Counted from the first letter of the stretch, positions 1 to 12,600 are shown. The stretch is 64,000 bases of DNA from Ciona savignyi (GCA_000149265.1 CH002567.1:2225939-2289938); one strand, 5' to 3'. Numbers and translations: made by a program. The notes: generated by a model not told the origin, from the sequence alone.

Positions 1-53
1 TATGATATAGATAGTTACAAACACTTAAAACTTAAAAGCATTTAATAATATTT

Positions 54-3000
54 TTAAAAACTTAATTTTAACATATTTTTGATATTTTTTTTAAATTGAT
101 CCATCACCACGACCATACTTTGTTCATCTTCACTGTCTTCAGTTGATACGAACTCTTTCCGTTGCATTTTCTTTGACCATTTCCTCTTGACTGGTTCTTT
201 AAATGGGGTAGTCTCGCTTTCGTTGGTCATGGAATCGTCCATTTTTGCTTCCGTCATTGAATGGTTGTGCTCTGAGTCCGTGGTAAGAGAACCTGGAATT
301 GAGATTCAGGGAAATATGTCATCATAAAAGTTATCGCAAATTACGCATGACCCAGATGTCTCATTCCTATTTTCCATACCCTTTGAGTTCTTATATATAA
401 ATCCATTATAATTGTGAAACTGGCAATATCATCAAAACAAACATTAGAGATGCCAGTGATTCAACCTTAAAGACTGACACCCCTAGCCTTTTAATACAAA
501 TCTATATCAGTTGAACACGGCCTTCTAGCAATTCAGCACCATTTAAATACACCATTCCCATACCATTTCACCACGCAATTACACTAATCACAATCAAGAT
601 AACAGTTGCTGGTATTGTACGTTTCACATTTCCCAGAAAAATGATTGATAAAGGGTTGTAAGATATCCATCTTATTTTAACCTGTGTTTCGGCGATTCCT
701 TCGACCAGCTTTTGCGACTTCATATTTTCGCTGTAGTCTTTCGTTATCCGCTTTTGATTGCACCAGTTTTCTTTTTACTTGTTTGAGCTCTTTCTCAAGA
801 CTAAACCAGGAAGTCCATTAAATAACAACAGAACACGCTTAATAATAAATACACCACATATAATTAGAATAAGAATAATAAGAATGAACCTATAAGGATC
901 CGAATATTTCTAGTCAAATTCTGGTACAATCCATTTGGTTCAACTATAGTACTACTTAAAAAGGACTAGACAAGCAAGCTCAACTTTGATGCTTTTGGCC
1001 CATATTTTAATTCATGGTATTTTAACATTTTTGGACAGTCATTTTAATTTACGATTTTTTAACCATTTCCAGACACATTTTCAATTTTGCTGTTTTTGAG
1101 CACCTTTTCTTAAAATTGATACCGGTACTTAACAACTGCAAATGAGTTTACAATGCATTTTACAATATCTTACTTTTTAACTTCTTTACTTACTTTTCGA
1201 CTTCTTTATTGTGTTTTTTCTTTGTGGCGATTTTGCCCATTTCTTCCTCTTTCATGGCATGGATTTTATTTTCGTACATTTGACATGTCATCTGTTCAAA
1301 ACATTTTTTTAATAAATTTATCATAGATTTATAAACCATCATTATGTAAAACCAATTAAGCTTGTAGGATGTAACTTTTAGATAAATGACTATTGATTAT
1401 GCTTTTGTCTGACTGGTTAGTCTGGCGGTTTAGTGCGAAGCCTTTCAACCGAAAAGTTGCAGGTTCTGAGCTGGACGGTTGTGTCCTTGGGCAAGGCAAT
1501 TTATGGAAATTGCCTGAACCCAGCGGATTAATGGGTTCTACCAAATTAAAGGAACATGTCTATCATATACAATACACTGCAATAGCTCCGGTATCCCGAC
1601 GATTGACGTGAGGTAATCTATACATAGGCCATTTTCCTAGGGGTGCAATAGTACTTTTAAAATGAATTTTTAAAACAGATATTAACCACATTCACTTAAA
1701 CACGGTCTTCACACAATTCAGCACCATTTAAATACACCACTCCCATACCATTTCACCACGCAATTACACTATTCACCTCCATTCCGCTAACTTTGTCCTC
1801 CAACCTTGAATTACACTGTTCCAACTCAGCCAATCTGCTGGTCAGATCTTGAACTTCGGTTGGGTTTTTGTCATCTAGAAGTGACTGCAATCAACAAGAG
1901 ATTTTGTAAAAAATAAGCAAAACATGAAACGCTACTATCATCAGTTATTAAACTCGAAAACAATCACATGTTTTAGCCCACACTTTCATGTTTAAATAAG
2001 AAGTTTAAGAAGAATTAAAATTAAACTGCCAACAGTGTAGTTTTAATTTCCGGATAACAAATCGCTTCTGAAAAGTGTGAACCAACTTTATACGTGGAAA
2101 AAAACAGAACTGAAAATATTGAACTACCTGGTAAAATGTTGAATTTTTAAGTTAGAAATATGAAGCGGAAAATATATACAACTTAAATTAAGTCATATTT
2201 ACCGACATAATGTGTTCTAATAGGCGACAGAGAGTGAAAAAAATACCTTTAGTTGAGTTTGTATTAACTGGTTGTCTACATCTTTTTTCTTCACCTGTTC
2301 CTCTAGTGTTCGTAATTTAACATGCGATTCTTCAAGGTTGCTTTTACACTTCGCATACATTTGGATTAAATTGCTGCAAAATAATACGAGAAGCTGTTTG
2401 TTAACAAATACAACATAATTGCACCACGGAATTATTGAAACAGGCATTTTACTTGATTAAAGTAAAGATACAAGGATCTAACCAGTAACCTTTCTGGTTT
2501 GACAGCTATGCTTTTCACCCTAACAGTAATGGAACAACACTTAAGCAGTCATTCTTATATTTTTGGGTTCTTCGATAGTGGGAATTCCCCTTTAAATTTA
2601 AAGGTTGTTGCAAAAAAGAAAATGCCAGTTAGAAATCCTAAGAGTTTTAACCTGATTGGATAACCCCTCCATGCCAAAAATATGGCAACATAACATGCCT
2701 GTCATGACCGTAACGCTAAAAATATAGTGAAATCAATATGTGTTTCCTTTGGATTCAAAGGGAACCCATAACTATTCATTTGACTGCAGAGGTCCTTAAA
2801 GTATGGATACTATCTTTATCACACACATATTTACATACTCTGTAAACTGAATCTTCTGTTTCATCATATCCATGTTGCGTTTGTATTTCTTCTGTAATTC
2901 CTAATAAATATTAAATTATTACAGTAATGTACTGAAAGTTTTATGGTTACTAACACAAACCACAAAGATTTTGCAGAGTCAAAACTCCGCACGAGTAACA

Positions 3001-3747
3001 TGAGTAAAAATTTACTCTCTCTCATATAAAAAACTAATTAACGTTTACCGCAAACCGTTTTTTATTCAACTGGAGTATACCATTTTTATTATACACATGG
3101 CGCATCCAAATAAAAAAATTACAGCAGCATCATATTGTGAGATTGTTCTTATACCAGATTAAACAGTTGTTACGTCATACAAACTTTTTTTTTATTACGT
3201 TTTTTTTTACCGAGCCAAGTTTCGAACCCATGATGGGCTCGTCACTTGGACCGTTTTTGTATAGTAGTAATAGAATTCGGTATATGTATCGGCCGCATTA
3301 ACCATTCGGCCACACGACCGTACAACGTCATACAAACTACAGTTGCGTGCCATGTTTACTCTCATTACTCGTGTGAGCTTTCACATGAAACTGAATTCTT
3401 ACTCGCCAAAAATATGATGGATTTTTAGCCCTGCTATGTAATTAAATGTAAATGCAAATATAATTTTCCATGGTATGCTTTAGCGAAGGTCATTTTGGCA
3501 TTTTTTTCCTCTTGCCTTTTGCTGTATTTAAAGTGTGTGTTCTTTAAAATATTATTTTAAAAGTAGCAAAAACAAAATAAACTAATTTTTTTCAAACCTT
3601 TGCCTTTTTATTGCACTTTTCACACCACTGCTTGTCTGGGTTTGTTTTATTGTTGTCATGAGCATAGCTGACACTTGCTTGAATTGAATCCAATTGAGAT
3701 GTAGAATTATTCATCAGAACCATATCTAAAATGCTTGTTTCGTCCAT
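54..3747 (-). CDS. ICE1-like coiled-coil protein (N-terminal region only), 7 exons
   Basis: Seven minus-strand exons with GT-AG ends join in frame: 3747-3598, 2900-2839, 2373-2247, 1884-1777, 1291-1194, 800-682, 292-54, giving 300 residues plus stop. Residues about 42-45 form a CxxC pair (WCEKC), followed by a long charged heptad-rich coiled coil (about 50-225) and a basic/acidic tail. The stretch KQKIQFTDNLIQMYAKC and the preceding CxxC resemble the N-terminal start of vertebrate ICE1 (little elongation complex subunit 1, which works with ELL in snRNA gene transcription). That match is from memory, not a search. Vertebrate ICE1 is far longer (over 2000 residues), so this is either a short homologue of its N-terminal module or another coiled-coil protein. 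Gene structure is firm; identity is moderate. Confidence 0.62.
1406..1640 (+). repeat. tRNA-derived SINE, family 1
   Basis: This copy has the family signature: a tRNA-like head (GGTTAGTCTGGCGGTTTAGT), then the body motif GTCCTTGGGCAAGGC and the middle GGATTAATGGGTTCTACC. It lies in the intron between exons 4 and 5 of the ICE1-like gene, antisense to it. The tail is diverged. Confidence 0.8.
2553..2775. repeat. Short element with terminal GGGTTC/GAACCC inverted ends
   Basis: The segment opens with GGGTTCTTCGATAGTGGGAA and closes with GGATTCAAAGGGAACCCA, so the ends are imperfect inverted repeats. A related segment with TGGGTTCCCTTCGAATCC ends lies at 43107-43250. Probably a small nonautonomous DNA element; no target-site duplication could be seen. 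Confidence 0.4.
3203..3330 (-). repeat. Second tRNA-derived SINE family (family 2)
   Basis: On the minus strand this reads GGTCGTGTGGCCGAATGGTT, a good internal box A, then about 80 bases later GGTTCGAAAC, a perfect box B, followed by an A-rich tail. The head resembles tRNA-Ser/Leu. It is not a functional tRNA gene because the arms do not pair around an anticodon. A second copy at 55987-56215 is split by a family 1 SINE. Confidence 0.6.
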
Positions 3748-4439
3748 CTTAAATTTTGTAAATACTAATAAAATGTTAGCACAACTCCACTAGACAGGTA
3801 GGGTTAAGGTAAGATATCCATGTTTTATCTAAAAACACAAGGCGAATAATATTACATCTTAGTCTCACATGTTAATAGTAAAATAACTCAATGCCATCTA
3901 ATGCGCTACCTCGGCAGGCTATGGAATTGCAGTGTATGGTATGATTGACGTTTCTACACATTTAGTTCAAACCATTAATGTAACGGATTTAATAATTATG
4001 AGTTTGTTTGGTCAACAACTAAAACAAAAGTAATAGAAACACAATATTCTACATATAATCTTTGCTGGCTGCGGTAACAGTAAATAGTCTTCTAATTGCT
4101 TTGCTCGAGTACAGAAGCATATAAGCTTGTGTTTTGTCGATCCAACAATCTTGTGGCTGAAATCCGAACACTTACTGACTGAGCTACGCAATTAAACGCA
4201 CGTTTTATACACAATTTTGCCCCTAAACACAAAGTCAGTTGTGGTTGGGCAACACTGAAACTGAATGAAGAATCTTTTCCTACATTTACTTTCCCTTTTA
4301 AACTTTACATTATATAACATTGTATCTCACATAAGGAGGAGAAAAATTATTATACAACGTATTATACAATTATAAAACGTTATACAACGTCATTTTCACT
4401 CAAACGGTCGAACGTAGATACCACGCAGCTTCTATAAGG

Positions 4440-4815
4440 GCTTAAAAAGACCGACTTCAAAAAAGTGTTATCGAACAAAAACAAGAATTGTAAATATTAA
4501 AAGAACTGATTTTAGTATAAAGCAAATAAAAAAATGATATTGTCATTTCACGACATTAAAAGTGTGATTACGATCTTAAAAGACTATTATGCAGTGTTAA
4601 AGGGGCTGACTTTAATATTATGTGACGTTAAAAGAGATTACTTTACAATTATACGATGTTGAATAAGTAGAATTTGACATTATGCAATGTTGAAATAGTT
4701 GACTTCAATGTTATGCAATGTTGAAAGGGCTAAATTCAATATTATGTAATTTTTAATGGGCTGACTTAAATGTTGTGCTATGGTAAAAGGACTGACTTCC
4801 ATTTAATGCAGCAGT
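4440..4815. repeat. 31-bp tandem array, left arm of a foldback-like structure
   Basis: About eight to ten imperfect copies of a 31-base unit are seen, of the type TTGAAAGGGCTGACTTCAAT followed by ATTATGCAACG. Copies are clearest from 4600 to 4800. Units in reverse complement occur at 5376-5475, so the two arrays face each other across about 560 bases. Confidence 0.75.
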
Positions 4816-4885
4816 GATGATACTCAGCTGTGGAGACGTGTCGTCATCTTGATCACATCATCACAGCTGAATATCGTTATCCATC
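4808..4885. repeat. Imperfect hairpin
   Basis: GATGATACTCAGCTGTGG near 4812-4832 is nearly the reverse complement of CACAGCTGAATATCGTTATC near 4862-4885, with a loop of about 30 bases. It sits just inside the left 31-bp array. Confidence 0.6.
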
Positions 4886-5144
4886 CGAATTTTTACTGAT
4901 TTTTTGCTGTACTTATTCGAGTTCCTGCTTACATATTTAAAATATATCGTTTGTGCCTAAGCTACACAGTCAAACCTGGTGTCCATGTGATTTGATTTAC
5001 ACACTTGACATTAATAAGCGCATTGCAGTTCTTTTTGTTTTATTATTTTAGGGAAATTGGCGGGATGAACTGTGTTATTCGAGGTTGAATAATATCATAG
5101 TCAGTCCTGAAAACGTTGCATAACATTTGGCCTTTTATTAAATG

Positions 5145-5350
5145 ATAGGATATTCATGTTTGTCTCCGTGGATGGGAAACTCAAGATGCGTCAACACACG
5201 GGTAATCATCATCAGTTAACCTGGCCCCCGCTGTCGGGTTACCAAAGTTTGCAGTGTGTTGTGTATGGTTCAGACGTTCCTTTAATTTGGTTAAACGTAT
5301 TAGGCTACTCCAATTGTTTAAGGCATTATCTGTAAATGTCTTGCCAAACA
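5145..5350 (-). repeat. SINE family 1, reverse copy
   Basis: The GATAGGATATTCATGTTTGT tail end and CACACGGGTAATCATC are present, followed by a diverged body. The tRNA head is lost. It lies between the two arms of the foldback-like structure. Confidence 0.7.
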
Positions 5351-5375
5351 CCTCTTTTGAAGTCACCTCTTTCAA

Positions 5376-5475
5376 CATCGTTTAATATTGAAGTCCGCCC
5401 TTCAACGTCGCATAATATTGAAGTCCGCCCTTCAACGTCACATAATATTGAAGTCGGACCTTTCAACATCTAGTT
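5376..5475. repeat. 31-bp array, right arm (inverted)
   Basis: Three full units of about 30 bases of the type CAACGTCGCATAATATTGAA then GTCCGCCCTT. They are reverse complements of the units at 4440-4815. Confidence 0.75.
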
Positions 5476-5699
5476 CTTTTAATATTTATTGCATAAGAGC
5501 CATCCTTCCGACAAAAATAAACCAACGAACATATCTTTTGTCAACATTTCTTTATTTGTGACTTTTAAATTTTTGTATTAAGTTGAAAATTGACGCAATA
5601 TTGTGTAGGTACGATACGTTTACTGTGTCCGCACATTGCAGTGCTTTACCAAGTAAAATCATCTATAATCGCCTTTGTTGATAGAATATTAGTATAATA

Positions 5700-6130
5700 T
5701 AACGTGTGCCATTTGGCCCCACATGTTGGTAAAATTAAATTGTACTAACGTTTAGAGAGTAAAATGTAGATGTTCATACATATCTTTAAAAAAAAATTAT
5801 TCGGAAGTATTATGGGAGACTTCTTGAACATACAGGGTATATCCAAAACGACCTCACGTGTTTTTTATTATCGCTGGTTTCCGTTAATATAAACCATTTG
5901 CCCCCACATTTTGGTAAAATATAATTGTACCATTGTTTAGAGGGTGAAATGTAGATGTTCATGCATATCTCAAAGTGAATTTAGTCTGAAAGATAATGGC
6001 AATAACTTCTGCTTGAACCTATCAGGTATATGCAAAATCATCGTACGTTTTTTTATTGTTTGATGTTTTTTGTGAATTTAAACCATTGCTCCCACACGTT
6101 AGTAAATCTAAATTTAAACCATTTTCCACC
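5700..6130. repeat. Diverged tandem copies of a 185-bp unit
   Basis: The segment at 5705-5790 (GCCATTTGGCCCCACATGTT through GTAGATGTTCATACATATCT) recurs at 5893-5980 and in part at 6077-6130. The spacing is about 185 bases. Confidence 0.65.
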
Positions 6131-6366
6131 ACAAAATATAGTTTTTGTATAATTGTTACGTTTTTTCCCTAAACATTACATTTCTAACATTATTTATTAC
6201 ATTTCTGAAAGGTGATTGTAATAGAAATCATATGATATGTAAGGTTGTGATTAAAATATAATATATATATTTTTCAATTGGAAACACTGTACTTCTCATT
6301 TCGATTCCTGCTATTCGCAATTGCCAGCTTGCGTTACTTGGGCTTGGGGAAATGGGGAATTGATGC

Positions 6367-6552
6367 GGTACCTCGAAATACTACAGGATCGCTTGGACCG
6401 CTTGGACCATGATATTAACGTTAGGGTTGGGGTTAAAGTTAGTTCTGGGATTGAGATTAGTGTTTGGAACAGCGAACAGGGTTAGATTTACTTTTCATAG
6501 CAATCTAAGTGACCCAAGCGATCTTGTAGTATTTAGAGCCTTAGAGGCACCC
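6367..6552. mobile_element. MITE, copy 1, 62 bp upstream of the TMEM147 start
   Basis: Terminal inverted repeats of about 30 bases are visible: the left end contains AAATACTACAGGATCGCTTG and the right end contains its complement CAAGCGATCTTGTAGTATTT followed by AGAGGCACCC. The core holds GTTAGGGTTGGGGTTAAAG. A second copy with the same ends and core lies at 52051-52264, which confirms a dispersed family. Confidence 0.75.
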
Positions 6553-6614
6553 TACTTGATAGGCCTATGTTTAAATCGAACATATATTACAGCAAAATAT
6601 AAGTAAATTTAAGC

Positions 6615-9600
6615 ATGACATTTGTTCATTTCATAAACTGTGTCGCTCTGGCGTATGCTCCATATGTTGTCACTTACAAGACATCAATACTGTAAGTACT
6701 TTTGTGTCTGTGGTAGCCTTAATATTTAATGTCTAATATGATATAGTCTTTTTACTGTAGACTAATTCTAAGGAGATCTTTACACAAACACATGCATAAT
6801 CATACCATGTAGTTGCACAATCTTCCTTGAAAGTAGCATATTCCCTGCGTCCTTGCACACTTGGGTAATTTCACACATGCTCGTGAGCTGGCAGTATAAA
6901 CATCGTATAATTTCCAACAAACCTGTCAACCTACCTCTGGACCTCGGGTAATTTACTGTCAGTACGTTTTTTGTTACGTAGATAGATATGTTAGCTGATG
7001 GACACGATAGATTTAGAATAGAATAATACGTTTGTTTAAGATTTTTAAAAAATAGTAACAAAAAGGAGCATTTGTGCACACTTGAAGTGTGCACTCTTGG
7101 ACGTTTGCACACTGCACACTTAAATATTTGGCGTGTGCACACTCGAGATCTTAGCGAAAATTGACGTACTTTCCATACGGGGTGTATTCCATTTCCGGGG
7201 GGTTTGTTCTATAATAAATATGACAAATTATAATAAGGAGGGGAATACACGGCCTAGAAAGGGAATATAAGACAAAGAGAGAAAGTATAAAACATGAAGG
7301 AAATACACCATCTCGGGAGATTTATACCCCTTGGAGATAGTATTGGGATTGGTAATGGTGCCGGGCGGTGTTTAGTACCACCCACAAACATACACACATG
7401 GGTAAACTTTGTTTTTGACTAGGGCTGCGAAAAATTAACGGTTAACCACGGTTAACCGTTTTTATGGTTAACCGTCACGTCAAATTTTAACCGTTTAACT
7501 GTTTTTAACAATTTTTTTGAACTCTTATCTGTTCGCTGGCTGGTAAAACGCAAAACGCACTATACAATACAATGCGGTCACAAAAAACCTAACACGTGTG
7601 TTATTTCTTTCGTATTCATGCTGCGTCGTTGTCATAATTGATTTGCAGAACAATGATGATTGTGATAACATAGTTGTAATTATTGCAACTGACAAGCGAC
7701 TTACAAAGTTGCGACATACCTTCAGTTATTTCACGTAATTACCTCATGATAAGATGTCAGATATTTGAAATTCGTATGACCGTGTATCAGATAAGATACT
7801 GTGCAAGCTCTGCGGTAAACAGTTTAGCAGTAGAAGCGCAACATCGACATTGCGTTATCACCTTCGAAAAGAACATAAAAGCAGTGTTGCCCATAGTTCT
7901 AGATCAGGCCAACAGTCGATCCAACATTTTATTCAACCACATTGTATTTCCAATTCTAAAGTTCGAGAAATAGACAATCTAATAGCGAACTTTATATGGA
8001 TGGATATGAGACCATTTGCTGTGGTGGATGGCAACGGTTTTAAACAGCTTGTAAATGGTCTTATACCGATGTACGATATTAAACACCGCGATACATATAC
8101 CTCTATCGTACAACGCATGTATGTGAACGCCATTGACGTTGTGAGAAAAGAGGTCGAGGCAGCCAGGTATGTTTGTCTCACAACCGACATGTGGACTTCA
8201 CTGCGAAATGATTCATATATGACAGTGACCGCACATTGGATTACGCCAAATTGGAAATTCCAATTCGCAGTTCTTGCGACAAAAGGAATGGTTGAAGACC
8301 ATTCTTCCGAGAATCTGGCTGTGAAACTGGAAGATATTTGTTCGAGCAAATATGGCATTACTCCCTCGCGAGTGTCTGCAACAGTAACAGACAATGGACG
8401 AAACATTGTGAAGGCAGTCGAGTTACTTGACGGCTGGCCACAAATCAACTGCTTTGCGCACACACTTCAATCTGTGCGTAAATTCTGGACTAAATTTAAT
8501 TTCTGTTTCCCGGATGAGGGGCGCTGCTCGTCATCTAGTCACTCACTTTAAGCATTCGACTAAATCAACCAATGACTCTACGTGCTAAACAAAGCACTAT
8601 GCGCGAAGGAGAGCGTGTTTTGGGAGTAATAAACGAATGTAAGACCAGGTGGAACAGTACGTATGACATGCTGGAGCGATTGCATGTGTTGCAATGGTGC
8701 ATACGCGCTGTTCTGTCAGATCACACTGTAATCAAACCCTCGGGAAGCACGACATCCTTGAGATGTCAGATGAGAACTGGTCACTTTGTTCCCAAATAAT
8801 TAAAGTACTGAAGCCTCTGAAAAAAGCCACCACTATGATGTCGGCTAGCATGTACCCGACTGCGTCCTGGATATACCCTGTATTATTTATTCTTAAAGCC
8901 AGTTTGGTTAGAAAAGATAGTGACTTACTGCCAATCGTGGAATTAAAACAGCTTATTCGATCAGAAATGGATAAACGTTTTTTTCCATGCTGGGTGGCAA
9001 ACATCACTATCCGTGATGGCTGCTGTAATGGATCCGCGCTATAAACTGCTACTGTTTATAGAAGATGTAGCGGTCCGAGAAGAAGTGTATGCTCTGATTC
9101 GACAAGAGTGCGAATGTGCCAGTGAAATGGAAATAATCCCATCAGATAATGAGGCTATTGATGTTGATGAAGATGAGGAAGATCCATTCGCAGTCCTCAC
9201 TAGGCAACGGAACAAAACTCCTACTAATTGTGTCGAGCAACAGCTCTCGGCGTACTTGCAGGAAGCCAACAATGCCATCATGTACGGATCCTATGGCTTG
9301 GTGGGAACACAATGCAATTCGGTTTGAAAAATTGCGTGCTTGTGCTTTTAAATACCTGTGCATTACAGCAACTAGTGTTCCGTCAGAGAGTGTGTTTAGT
9401 ACAGCTGGGAACATAGTCGACAGAAAACGAAGCTCTTTGCTCCCAGAAAATGTTGATATGTTAATTTACATGAAAAAAAATGCTCATATCATTAAACCCG
9501 ATGCTTGATTTGAATATCCTAATTCGTATTTTTAGCTTAAAGTTCTTTCGTTCTTTTGTTTTTAGACTGAGTAGTTTTTGTTGGACGTTATTTTATTCAT

Positions 9601-12600
9601 TCGTTCCATAAAATAAAAACCATATTTTGTTTCATGTAATTGATTTATTTGAACAAGTCAGAAGATAACGTTTCACGTATTAAGAGGATTTTCTATCCGT
9701 GTTTTAGAAGTTTCTGAAGACAAAAGGTGTTAGACCTAATCATTTCTTCGTATTACGGAGATTAAGTATCAGGCGTTATCGACAGTAACACTGAAAAAAC
9801 TTCAGCTGAAAGAAACTGACACCTGGATCGATACATAATAAGATCAGATAAAACAGTTTCAACTAGATCTGACACTTAAGAAGATAAGATAATATATACA
9901 GCATGAAAATAGCGGCATCTTTATTATGACTCAAACCGGACAGCGTGCGACGCGATGGTGATCGCTTTAACCCTAGTCGCCGGGGAAGGATTGCGAGANN
10001 NNNNNNNNNNNNNNNNNNNNNNNNNNNNNNNNNNNNNNNNNNNNNNNNNNNNNNNNNNNNNNNNNNNNNNNNNNNNNNNNNNNNNNNNNNNNNNNNNNAG
10101 CCAACAATGCCATCATGTACGGATCCTATGGCTTGGTGGGAACACAATGCAATTCGGTTTGAAAAATTGCGTGCTTGTGCTTTTAAATACCTGTGCATTA
10201 CAGCAACTAGTGTTCCGTCAGAGAGCGTGTTTAGTACAGCTGGGAACATAGTCGACAGAAATTACGGAGATTAAGTATCAGGCGTTATCGACAGTAACAC
10301 TGAAAAAACTTCAGCTGAAAGAAACTGACACCTGGATCGGTACATGATAAGATCAGATAAAACAGTTTCAACTAGATCTGACACTTAAGAAGATAAGATA
10401 ATATATACAGCATGAAAATAGCGGCATCTTTATTATGACTCAAACCGGATAGCGTGCGACGCGATGGTGATCGTTTTAACCCTAGTCGCCGGGGAAGGAT
10501 TGCGAAATAGACTAACTCTTCCTAACGACTGCGGTTAAATTGCATACCGCACTTTAAGTATGCGTGTCGTAATCTTTAACAGTAAAGTAGCTAAACCTAT
10601 TATTTTCCGCTGGCTGAATTGTCTGCTGCTTAAATCGGTAAACTATTTCGATCGGCGAACGCTATATATCGACGAACGGCTAACCGACCTTTAACTTTCT
10701 TTGCCAAAAACTGTGCGATTTCATGGTAGCTTAAAAGAAAATCGGTTAACGGTTAACCGATTATTTTTCTATCGGTTAACCGTTTTTCAAATTAACCGTT
10801 TTTTCGCAGCCCTATTTTTGACCGATACTGATATGCGTCCACTCACAGCTTAGCAGGTGTAATTGTCATCATCGGCCTACATTACACCTTTTTAACCGAC
10901 TTGCACCTTTTTACCCGAAATCCGCTGGCACTTGTACCGATTAAGTTATTCAGCCAGATGGAAAATGGCAACTAATCAGTTTAATCAGCATGCCACCCTA
11001 AAGTCCTTTCTAGCTCTACCAATGATTTTTTCTGCAATATATTATAGTTGCACGATGGCTAGATATAAATAAACTTTTAATTTATATTGTTTTACAACTA
11101 GGTCGGAGTACAACACAATGATGAATGTTGGGTTTGCCGGTCTTATCTACGTTTTCACTCAGTTAGTTAAGATGTTAACCTTGGCCACTTTTTTTCCATC
11201 CTTGGAACAAAGTACAGCTGGTAATATGAATGTAGTTGGGGAAATTCTTAAGACAACTGTTGATCTGGCGGATTTATGCGGCTTATATTACATCATCAAT
11301 AATACTATTGGAAAGCCGGAATTAAAAGGTAACAGGAACAGGTTATATGCTATGTATAAATGTGTGGGTCAATCTAACACCAGTTAATTCAGTTTAAAAT
11401 GCATATAATATCTGCTTAATCATTAATATTATTATTTAAAATAATTACATTTTTACCAAGATCTTATCTTGCATAAGTCAGAGATTAAAATTCTAGAATA
11501 ATTTATCCACTGATGTACGGTATCTATCTAGTTCTGACATTGTTTTGCATTCAAGAGTATTGAGTGTCTTTTTGTACTTGATTTTTTTGTATTTGAAAGG
11601 GATAAAAAATTGAGACAAAAAGTTTAATTAATTTCTTCGTTTAGTGTTAATTGCTGGAGTTGGCTGGGCTGGAGCTCAAGTTGTTTTCAGTTATTTCTTG
11701 TCATTTTGGGTTGGCGCTCGTGGATTGGAGTTTGACTGGAAATACATTCAGATGGCCCTTGACTCCAACATAACTCTGGTATGTATTTGTAGAAAAAGTA
11801 TACTTTGTAGACCAACATAAAACGGACTGGTTTACGCAAGCAACCCATAGGTCACAAAAATGCAAATTAACAGCCGATATACTTTAACATCTGCATTTTC
11901 ATGGGTAATCTGGTGTTGTGCGAAAGATCATCAATATTCCTCTTGAAATTTATTAGTGTGGGTAGCATTCAAGCTGTTTTCACAGAAGTAATAATTGTTT
12001 AGCAAAAAACAGTATTTTAATACAGCTAAAATTAATTTTAACAGTACCTTCTGTTACATGTATTTAATGTCGTCCAATCTACCAAAAAAATCAACCAATT
12101 AGCTTGGTGACTTAGTGAACTGCATTTCACCCAAAAGATTGTAGAATAAAATGGTCGAAGCTAGTCAGTTGTGTCTTGGACAAGAAAATTAGCGGACATT
12201 GCCTGAACCAAGTGGAATGATGGGCTCTAATAAATTGGAACTTATAATACACAATACACTGCTATAGCCCTGGTAACAAGCTGTTGGGCACGAGCTAATC
12301 TAATCTGGATAAGATAAACATCCAATTCTATCCTTAATATGCAAAACTCTTATTCTAGATACATGTGCTTGCTACAGCCTCATTGGTTTGGGTTTGGACC
12401 CGTAAAGATCTAAACCGATCACTCCTACCTGTAGTAACATCACTGCTGGTACTTAGTGTATTCCGTACTGTTGCTGTGGAATTCTTTGTAAATGTATACT
12501 CACTACATGGCTGGTCTTTTCTCATGCTTAAAACTGTGGTCACATTAGCCATCGCTGCAGTATCAATGCAGCTCTATGCTGGTTTTATCGAGTCTACTTG

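Larger units (their letters stand above)
3748..6614. other. Gene-free spacer rich in repeats
   Basis: No coding exon is seen between the divergent ICE1-like and TMEM147 genes. The stretch holds a 31-bp tandem array with an inverted partner (4440-5480), a reverse SINE copy (5145-5350), diverged 185-bp tandem copies (5700-6130) and a MITE (6367-6552). Confidence 0.6.
7420..10814 (+). mobile_element. hAT transposon with BED-finger transposase remnant, in TMEM147 intron 1
   Basis: The left end TAGGGCTGCGAAAAATTAAC and the right end TTCGCAGCCCTA are terminal inverted repeats. Perfect 8-bp direct duplications TTTTTGAC flank it at 7412-7419 and 10815-10822, diagnostic for the hAT superfamily. Subterminal GGTTAACCGTT repeats occur at both ends. 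The interior holds the broken transposase, a 100-N gap and a duplicated segment. Insertion is in the sense direction of TMEM147. Confidence 0.95.

Noticed and set aside
4125..4200. tRNA-like sequence on the minus strand (GTAGCTCAGTCAGTAAGTG)
   Set aside because: Box A is good but the arms do not pair and box B is poor; probably a decayed tRNA-related repeat, not a tRNA gene.
7933..8463. Long antisense frame in the hAT transposase
   Set aside because: It mirrors the coding strand of the transposase and shows no domain of its own.
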